Assembly (NCBI GenBank): GCA_014534155.1
Contig: JACVSB010000036.1
Coordinates: 1-10,838 of the forward strand
Length of the DNA stretch: 10,838 bases
Direction of reading: 5' to 3'
Source of the DNA: Thermoleophilia bacterium
Lineage (GTDB): Bacteria; Actinomycetota; Thermoleophilia; Gaiellales; Gaiellaceae
The position numbers and the translations under genes are program-made. A model generated the notes under the pieces. It was given only the letters and a program-made list of their open reading frames with translations, was not told the DNA's origin and made no database searches. Position 1 is the first letter of the stretch; each line of letters starts with the position of its first letter. Below, piece by piece: positions 1-5,611 of this stretch.

Positions 1-40
1 ACTCTAAACCGGCGCCGGAGCCGCTGCTAGCCTCGTGCAC

Positions 41-1084
41 ATGGAGCAAAGCGAGGCGCGCCGGCCTGGCGCCGAGGCGGGCCGGGACGACGCCTCGCGG
101 CGCTCCGAGCTGCGCCGCGCGGCGCGCATCGTGCTCCAGGTTGCGGTCAGCGGCGGGCTCCTCGCGTTCCTGCTCGTTCAGATTGACCTGGCGCGAACCG
201 CGGACCTCGTGGGCTCGAGCCACCCCGGCTACCTCGTGGGCGCGCTCGCCATCTTCCTCGCCACCACGTGGTTGATGGCGTGGAGGTGGCAGCTCCTCCT
301 TGCCTCGAAGGGGATCGAGGAGCCGCTCGGGTGGCTTACGCGCCTCTACTTCGTCGGCTACGCGGCAGGGCAGGTCCTGCCCACGGCGATGGGCGGCGAC
401 GCCGTCCGGATCCTCGAGCACGCCCGGCGCCGTCCGGCCGCGCGTGCGGAGGCCGCAGGCGCCGTCCTGATCGAGCGCGTGATCGGCGCTGCGGGGACGC
501 TCGTCCTCGTCGCCGCCGGGCTCGCCGTTGCCGCCGGGCGCTACGACGACGTCGCGCTCCTCGTCTGGATCGAGCTCGCGGGTATCGCCTCGGTGGCTGT
601 CCTCGCCTTCCTCATGTTCTCGCGGCGCACGCGGAGGGTGTTCGAGGAGCGGCTCTTCCCGCCCGATGCGCGCCTGCGGCTCGCACGGCCCCTGGAGCGC
701 GTGCACGCGGCGCTGCACGGTTACCGGGAGGAGCGCGGGGCGCTCGCGGCGGCGCTCGCGCTCACGCTCGTCGCGCAACTCGCGCGCATGCTCGCGATCT
801 GGCTCTGCGGCGAGGCGGTGGGACTCGACCTCTCCCCGCTCGTCTACGTGATCCTCGGGCCGATCCTCTTCCTCGTCCTCCTCGTCCCCTTCACGATCAA
901 TGGGCTCGGCGTGCGCGAGGCCTTCTTCGTCGCCTTCCTCGGCCGCTTCGGCGTCGGCGCGGACGCGGCCTTCGCCACCGGGTTTCTCTTCTATGCGGTC
1001 ACCGTCGCGACGTCCATCCCCGGCGGCGTCGTCCTCCTCTGGCGAAGCGTCCGCCCCGCGCGCATGACGGCGCGCACAGGGTAG
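41..1084 (+). CDS. Flippase-like polytopic membrane protein (lysylphosphatidylglycerol synthase TM / UPF0104 family)
   Basis: A 347-residue inner-membrane protein with a short charged cytoplasmic N-terminus and about seven to eight hydrophobic segments. Two stretches typical of this family are visible: YAAGQVLPTAMGGDAVR after the second helix, and the near C-terminal PFTINGLGVREAFF followed by a helix and SIPGGVVLL. The family includes the membrane part of MprF and AglD-like proteins, and members often sit in glycan or glycolipid loci; the substrate here cannot be told. There is no C-terminal aminoacyl-transferase domain, so it is not a full MprF. ATG 41 was chosen over in-frame GTG 35. A TAGCCT box at 28-33 lies 7 bases before the ATG, the same geometry as the other putative leaderless genes here, but no convincing -35 or Shine-Dalgarno is visible. 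An in-frame TAA at 5-7 rules out a longer protein. Confidence 0.87.
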   Translation: MEQSEARRPGAEAGRDDASRRSELRRAARIVLQVAVSGGLLAFLLVQIDLARTADLVGSSHPGYLVGALAIFLATTWLMAWRWQLLLASKGIEEPLGWLTRLYFVGYAAGQVLPTAMGGDAVRILEHARRRPAARAEAAGAVLIERVIGAAGTLVLVAAGLAVAAGRYDDVALLVWIELAGIASVAVLAFLMFSRRTRRVFEERLFPPDARLRLARPLERVHAALHGYREERGALAAALALTLVAQLARMLAIWLCGEAVGLDLSPLVYVILGPILFLVLLVPFTINGLGVREAFFVAFLGRFGVGADAAFATGFLFYAVTVATSIPGGVVLLWRSVRPARMTARTG

Positions 1085-1098
1085 AGAGGCCCGCGCGC

Positions 1099-1117
1099 CT
1101 CGCCTGCGGCAGGCGAG
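1099..1117 (+). terminator. GC-rich hairpin after the flippase-like gene, possible terminator
   Basis: CTCGCCTG and CAGGCGAG form a perfect 8-bp stem around a CGG loop, 14 bases after the TAG stop at 1082-1084. An outer CCCG/CGGG pairing at 1090-1093 and 1119-1122 could lengthen it. No T-tract follows, so it is not a textbook intrinsic terminator, although high-GC bacteria often use hairpins without a U tail. It lies just upstream of the next gene's promoter, where a terminator would be expected. Confidence 0.45.
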
Positions 1118-1146
1118 ACGGGGCCGGGAGGCTGGCTCGGCGTTCC

Positions 1147-1152
1147 TACAAT
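1147..1152 (+). promoter_or_regulatory. -10 box (TACAAT) for the glycan-modification operon
   Basis: TACAAT matches the sigma-70/SigA -10 consensus at five of six positions in otherwise GC-rich sequence. It ends 6 bases before GTG 1159, so transcription would start on or next to the start codon and give a leaderless mRNA. No clear -35 hexamer is seen 16-18 bases upstream. No Shine-Dalgarno precedes GTG 1159, which fits leaderless translation. Confidence 0.55.
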
Positions 1153-1158
1153 CCCGCC

Positions 1159-2277
1159 GTGGATGCCGTCGCGAGCTACGTCCGCCGTCGGCCCATGCCG
1201 CCAGCCGTCGTCGCCGACGTGGGCTGGGTCGGCGGTCTCGCCGCCCTCCGCTCGCTCGCCCGCGCCGGCGCGCCGGTCGTCGCGCTCGATCACCGCCGAA
1301 GCGCGCTCGGGTTCCGCTCTCGGGACGCGTTCCCCATTCTCTCCCCGGATCCGGTCGCGGACCGCGAGGGCTACGCGGAGCTCCTGGCCGCGCTCGCGGA
1401 GGCCTTCGGCCGGCCGGCTCCTATCTTCCCGACGCACGACGAGCACCTGGTCGCGATCGGGCGCGCGGGCGAGCGCCTCGAGGGGCGGTTCCTTTTCCCG
1501 TTCCCACGCTGGGAGGTCCTGGAGCCGATCCTGAGCAAGCGCTACCAGCTCGAGCGGGCGGGTGAGCTCGGCGTGCCCGTGCCGCGGACGGTCGAGGCGC
1601 CCACGGACGAGCTCGGCTTCCCCGCTCTCGTCAAGCCCTCAGATCCTGTCGGTTTCAAGCGCGCCTTCCGGCGCCAGTCGTTTCGCTGCTCGTCGCGTGC
1701 GGAGCTCGACGAGGCCTTCGAGCGCGCGCGCCCCTACGGGCCGCTCGTGCAGGAGTGGGTGCCGGGCGGCGACGCCGACCTCTACACGCTGGGAAGCTAC
1801 GTCGAGCCCGACGGCGAGGCCGTCGCCATCTTCAGCGGCCGGACGCTCCGGCAGAGCCCGCACGGCGTGGGCGCGGCGCGAGTTGCCGAGGCCGTGTGGG
1901 TCGACGAAGTGGTCGAGCAGGGGCTTGCGCTCCTCCGCGGCCTGCGCTTCAAGGGGATCTCCCAGGTCGAGTTCAAGCGGGATCCGCGGGACGGCCGGTT
2001 CAAGCTGATCGAGGTGAACGCGCGCCTCTGGCAGTGGCACGGGCTTGCGGCGGCCTGCGGCGTCGACCTGCCGCGTGTCGCCTACTGGGGCCTGCTCGGC
2101 GCGCGCCTCCCCGCCCGGAGCCAGAACGGGGCGCGCAAGCGATCGGCGATCACGCTGCTCGGGCGCACGCGCCCCGCCTTTCCCAGGCCGCCCTACGTCG
2201 ACGCCGTCTTCGCCGCGCGCGACCCCGGCCCGGCGATCGTCCACGCCGCCCGCGTCATCCGAAGGCTCCTCCGCTGA
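1159..2277 (+). CDS. ATP-grasp superfamily carboligase (COG3919-like)
   Basis: A 372-residue soluble ATP-grasp enzyme. Such enzymes activate a carboxylate as an acyl phosphate and join it to an amine, thiol or other nucleophile. An N-terminal nucleotide-binding-like fold (about 16-60, with VADVGWVGGLAALRSLARAG) precedes the ATP-grasp domain. Visible ATP and Mg residues are K127 in LSKRYQ, K159 in LVKPSD, the hinge strand VQEWVPGGD at 197-205, E271 in QVEFKRD, and E285 and N287 in LIEVNARLW. The overall pattern resembles predicted ligases of COG3919; the substrate is unknown. GTG 1159 is chosen because a -10 box lies 6 bases upstream; ATG 1195 is the alternative and would give 360 residues. 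It is the first gene of a four-gene overlapping operon. Its stop overlaps the next start by 4 bases, so translation is probably coupled. Confidence 0.85.
   Translation: MDAVASYVRRRPMPPAVVADVGWVGGLAALRSLARAGAPVVALDHRRSALGFRSRDAFPILSPDPVADREGYAELLAALAEAFGRPAPIFPTHDEHLVAIGRAGERLEGRFLFPFPRWEVLEPILSKRYQLERAGELGVPVPRTVEAPTDELGFPALVKPSDPVGFKRAFRRQSFRCSSRAELDEAFERARPYGPLVQEWVPGGDADLYTLGSYVEPDGEAVAIFSGRTLRQSPHGVGAARVAEAVWVDEVVEQGLALLRGLRFKGISQVEFKRDPRDGRFKLIEVNARLWQWHGLAAACGVDLPRVAYWGLLGARLPARSQNGARKRSAITLLGRTRPAFPRPPYVDAVFAARDPGPAIVHAARVIRRLLR
2261..2265 (+). promoter_or_regulatory. Shine-Dalgarno GAAGG supporting a CTG start
   Basis: GAAGG ends 8 bases before CTG 2274, good spacing for initiation there. 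The nearest in-frame standard start, GTG 2355, has no comparable site. This site decides the start of the deacetylase gene. Confidence 0.5.
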
Positions 2278-3482
2278 TCCCCGACTCGGTCGAGCGCCGG
2301 GCCCGTTGGATTCTCGACACCCTCGGGGCCCGGAACGCGAGCTTCGGCGACGACGTGCCGTACGAGCCGCGCGCCTGGCAGGCGCTCGAGCGCGGCGAGC
2401 GGCCGCGGACGGACGCAGTTGCCGAGGCGTTCTTCCACCTCGCGCGCCTCGAGGAGCGCGGCGCGGGGAGCGCGCGCGACCGCCACGGTCGCTTCTCCGC
2501 GGCCGCCTCGTGCGTGGATCCCCTCGACCCTCCCCTGGAGCTCCTCCGGCGCGAGCTCGGTGCGGCGCCTCCGCGCTGGCGCGGCGCCCCCTTCGCCGTC
2601 GCCCTCACGCACGACGTCGACGTTCCTCGCCGCTGGACACGGGTCGGCCTTCGCGGAGGAGCGGCGCGGATCAAGGGCGCCCTCGCTCGCCGGGAGGCGC
2701 GGGTTGCCGTCTCCGAGGCGAGGGCCCTCGCGACGGTTCCCGTCCACGTCGTGCGCCGCACGGATCCCTGGTGGACATTCGAGCGGGTGACGAGCGAGGA
2801 GCGCGAGCGCGGCGCGCGGTCGACGTTCTTCCTCCTTGCCGCGCACGGCCATCGTGCCGACGGCCCCGCTCCCGCTTCCTACGAGCGGCTCCGGCCGCGG
2901 CTCGCGGCCACCATCCGCGCAGGCGGAGCCGAGGTCGGACTGCACGGGAGCTTCACGGCCGCCGACGACCTGGACCGCCTCGCGAGGGAGAAGGCGCGCC
3001 TGGAGGAGCTCGTCGGGCCCGTCGCCGGGCAGCGCTACCACTACCTGCGCGTCTTCCCCGACCGAAACCTGGCCCCCCTCGCCCGCCTCGGGTTCCGCTA
3101 CGACGCGTCGCTCGGCTTCGCGGACGCCCCCGGGTTCCGCGCAGGACTCGCGCAGCCCTTCCGGCCCTGGGACTGGACGCACGACCGCCCGTCCGAGCTC
3201 GTCGAGATCCCTCTGGCGGTCATGGACGTCACGCTCGGGGAGCGACGCTACCTCGGTCTCTCGGCGGCGGAGGCCGAGCGGCGCCTTGCACCCCTCCTCG
3301 ACGCGGCCGCCGAGCGCGGAGGCGGGTTCGCGATCCTCTGGCACAACGCCTGGTTCGACGCGCGCTCGTTCCCCGGCTGGGGCGAGCTCTACTTCCGCCT
3401 CATCGAGGGCGTGCAGGAGCGGGGTGGCGTTTGCCTTTCCGCCGGGGAGCTGGCGGAGGAGGCCACGCGCTGGCTTCCGTAA
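2274..3482 (+). CDS. Divergent NodB-fold polysaccharide deacetylase-like protein (CE4-related)
   Basis: A 402-residue protein with no obvious signal peptide. A helical N-terminal part (1-100, including AEAFFHLARLEER) precedes a NodB-like barrel. The barrel's motif 1 is LTHDVD (H113-D116), replacing the classical TFDDG; motif 2 is EVGLHGS with H224; GQRYHYLRVFPDRN and GFRYDASLGF follow; and ILWHNAWFD carries H357 near the end. These are recognisable features of a CE4-related subgroup found in bacterial polysaccharide loci. The classical HxxxH pair is not intact, since only H224 is present, so metal binding or reaction may differ from classical N-deacetylases. The likely start is CTG 2274, overlapping the previous stop as CTGA with a GAAGG site 8 bases upstream. 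GTG 2355 would remove about 27 residues, including the family-like segment ERRARWILDTLGA. A deacetylase next to a ligase suggests glycan decoration; that is inference. Confidence 0.8.
   Translation: MIPDSVERRARWILDTLGARNASFGDDVPYEPRAWQALERGERPRTDAVAEAFFHLARLEERGAGSARDRHGRFSAAASCVDPLDPPLELLRRELGAAPPRWRGAPFAVALTHDVDVPRRWTRVGLRGGAARIKGALARREARVAVSEARALATVPVHVVRRTDPWWTFERVTSEERERGARSTFFLLAAHGHRADGPAPASYERLRPRLAATIRAGGAEVGLHGSFTAADDLDRLAREKARLEELVGPVAGQRYHYLRVFPDRNLAPLARLGFRYDASLGFADAPGFRAGLAQPFRPWDWTHDRPSELVEIPLAVMDVTLGERRYLGLSAAEAERRLAPLLDAAAERGGGFAILWHNAWFDARSFPGWGELYFRLIEGVQERGGVCLSAGELAEEATRWLP
3455..3462 (+). promoter_or_regulatory. Strong Shine-Dalgarno GGAGGAGG supporting a CTG start
   Basis: GGAGGAGG lies inside the end of the deacetylase gene and ends 7 bases before CTG 3470. 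It is the best ribosome-binding match in the window. No ATG or GTG lies in this frame nearby; the next standard start is TTG 3515, 52 bases further on and within the first membrane segment. Confidence 0.5.
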
Positions 3483-5611
3483 CGGCCGCGCTCTCGGCCA
3501 GCCGCCTGCGCGGCTTGCCGCTCGTCGCCCCGCTTGCCCTGGCCGCGCCCGGCGCGCTCGTCGTCGCCCGCCTCCTCCCGGACGACGGAGCGGGCCTCGC
3601 CCTGCGCCTGGCCGCCGCTTCCCTCTGCGTCCTCGTCCTCCCGGGCGCGCTCGTCCTTCGCCTCCTCGGCTGGCCTCGCGATCCGGCGCTCGCGCTGACG
3701 GCCTCGCTCGCCCTCAGCCTAGGGCTCGTCTTCGTCGCCTACGCCGTTACGTTCGCGCTCGACCGTACGCTCGGGGTCGCGGTTGGCGTGCTCGCGGCCG
3801 CGGCGCTCGTCGCGCTCTTCCTCCCGTTCCGCGCGCGAGCCGAGCCCTCCCGCGCGGGGCGCGACGAGCGGCTGGCCTTCTTCGCGGTCGCTCTCGCCGG
3901 CGTCGCCTTCGGCGCGCTCCTCTGGTGGGCGACCGACGCGATCAAGACCGGGGACGCGCTCTTTCACCTCGCGCGCGCGCGCAAGCTCGCGGAGGCGCAC
4001 GTTCTCACGTCGGTCGGCGTCGCCAACGAGTACAAGGACGGAGGCCTTCACCCCGGCTACGCGTTTCCCCTCTGGCACGGGGTCATGGCGCTGATCGCGC
4101 GCCTAGCGGGCGTCGACGTCGCGCTCGTCTTCCTGCATGTGGCGAGCGTCCTCTCGCCGCTCGCGTTCGTGGTCGCCTACGCGGCGGGCGCCGCGATCTT
4201 TCGCTCCTGGGCCGGCGGCGTCGCACTTGCCGCTGCGCAGGTCGCGCAGCTCGCCTTCTCCCGCGGCGCCGTCGGCTCCTTCGGCGGCCTGGCCCTGCCT
4301 GCCTCGGCCACCCGCGTGCTGCTCGTGCCCGCCGTCCTCGCGCTCGTCTTTGCCTACCTGCGAGAGCCGAGGCGGCCGCTTCTCCTTGCGCTCGCCTGCG
4401 CGGCGCTCGCCGTGGCCGCCGTCCATCCCACGTACCTGGTCTTCCTCGCGATCGCGCTCGCGGCCTTTGCCGTCGTCTCGATCGCGGCGGCGCGCGAGCG
4501 CGTCGCGGTGGCGCGCTCGCTCGCCGCGCCGGCCGCGGCCCTCCTCCTTCCCGCCGTTCTCTTCTTCCTGTGGCTCCTGCCCGTCGTGACGAGCACCGCG
4601 TCGCACACCCCTTCGAAGCGCGAGGAAGCACGTGCGCTCGCGCACTACGGAAACCAGCTCGAACACGTGGAGGGCGGGTATCGCGCGGCTCCGGAGGCAG
4701 TCACACGTGGCGGCCCCGTCGTCGTCGCGGGCCTCGCGGTCGTGCCGCTCCTCGCGCTCGCCGCAACGACGCCCTGGGGAGCGTACGCGGCGGGCGCGAC
4801 CCTTGCACTCCTCGCGATCCTCCTCGTCCCCGACATGTTCATGCCCTTCTCCGACCTCGTCTCGATCTCGCAGTCCCGCCGCCTCGCCCAGTTCCTGCCG
4901 ATCCCCGTCGCCGTAGCGGGCGCCGCCCTCGTCCTCGGCCACGCCGGCCTCGGCAGGCGCGCGCACGTGGCAGGCGCCGCCGGGGCTCTCGCCGCCGGCG
5001 TGGCCCTCGCACGGCTCTACCCGGCCGAGACGTCACACGTGGTCGAGCGCGGCGGCCCGGTGTGGCCGCTCTGGGTCGCGGTTGCGGGCGGGAGCATCGG
5101 CCTCGCGCTCGCAGTCCTCCGCCGCCGTCCGATCCTCCTCCCCGTTCGCGCGTGCGCGTGGGGCGCTGCCGCCGCGCTCGCCTTTGTGACCCCGATCGTC
5201 GTCGCCGGGATCGTCGACCTCCAGCGAGTGGGGGGCAGGGACGAGTACGCCCTCTCGCCCGGGCTCACGCGCGCGCTCCGCCGGCTTCCGCAGGAGAGCG
5301 TCGTCTTCGCGCCGGTCGACACCTCCTACCGCGTCGCGGCGTTCGCGCCGGTGTACGTCGCCGCCACGCCTCCGCCGAACGCCGCGGACACCGCGGCGAA
5401 CCGCCCCTACGAGCGCCAGCGCGACGTCCTCCGCTTCTTCGCGGGCGGCTCGCGGCCCGGCACCGCCGCGCGGCGCAAGCTGCTGCGCCGCAACCACGCG
5501 GACTACCTCCTCGTGGACAAGCGGCGTTCCTACCCCCGCGCGGTCACGAGGGCGCTCGTCCCCGTGTACGCGGACGGGCGCTACGCGCTCTTTCGCATCA
5601 CCCCCCGATGA
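3470..5611 (+). CDS. Large polytopic membrane protein, probable GT-C-type glycosyltransferase
   Basis: A 713-residue integral membrane protein with roughly a dozen or more hydrophobic segments spread from about 15 to 600, then a soluble tail of about 110 residues. Between the fourth and fifth helices a polar loop carries GDALFHLARARKL (161-173) and GGLHPGYAFPLWHG (191-204). An Asp followed by an aromatic-His pair in the first large outer loop is the position of the catalytic acid in GT-C enzymes (PMT, ArnT and similar), which use lipid-linked sugars. The tail (ESVVFAPVDTSYRVAAF, then DYLLVDKRRSYP) resembles the extracytoplasmic C-terminal domains common in such proteins. The exact family and substrate are not recognised, and a polymerase or flippase role is possible. 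CTG 3470 is preferred because of the GGAGGAGG site; TTG 3515 would give 698 residues. It overlaps the preceding gene by 13 bases and the following gene by 4 (ATGA). Confidence 0.75.
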   Translation: MASVTAALSASRLRGLPLVAPLALAAPGALVVARLLPDDGAGLALRLAAASLCVLVLPGALVLRLLGWPRDPALALTASLALSLGLVFVAYAVTFALDRTLGVAVGVLAAAALVALFLPFRARAEPSRAGRDERLAFFAVALAGVAFGALLWWATDAIKTGDALFHLARARKLAEAHVLTSVGVANEYKDGGLHPGYAFPLWHGVMALIARLAGVDVALVFLHVASVLSPLAFVVAYAAGAAIFRSWAGGVALAAAQVAQLAFSRGAVGSFGGLALPASATRVLLVPAVLALVFAYLREPRRPLLLALACAALAVAAVHPTYLVFLAIALAAFAVVSIAAARERVAVARSLAAPAAALLLPAVLFFLWLLPVVTSTASHTPSKREEARALAHYGNQLEHVEGGYRAAPEAVTRGGPVVVAGLAVVPLLALAATTPWGAYAAGATLALLAILLVPDMFMPFSDLVSISQSRRLAQFLPIPVAVAGAALVLGHAGLGRRAHVAGAAGALAAGVALARLYPAETSHVVERGGPVWPLWVAVAGGSIGLALAVLRRRPILLPVRACAWGAAAALAFVTPIVVAGIVDLQRVGGRDEYALSPGLTRALRRLPQESVVFAPVDTSYRVAAFAPVYVAATPPPNAADTAANRPYERQRDVLRFFAGGSRPGTAARRKLLRRNHADYLLVDKRRSYPRAVTRALVPVYADGRYALFRITPR

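Noticed and set aside
1..34. Left edge upstream of the flippase-like gene
   Set aside because: Only 34 bases with a weak TAGCCT box; no gene end or regulatory element can be supported.
268..1158. Long open extension upstream of the ATP-grasp gene in the same frame
   Set aside because: It overlaps the flippase-like gene in another frame, encodes low-complexity Arg/Ala/Pro sequence, and is the usual shadow of high-GC coding DNA. The -10 box before GTG 1159 marks the real start.
2355..2357. GTG as start of the deacetylase gene
   Set aside because: No ribosome site upstream, and it would discard a family-like N-terminal segment; CTG 2274 has a GAAGG site and a coupling overlap. It remains possible.
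4103..4966. 287-codon minus-strand open frame inside the GT-C-like gene
   Set aside because: Its translation is Arg/Glu/Gly-rich with no domain, and the opposite strand encodes a clear membrane protein; it is a compositional shadow.
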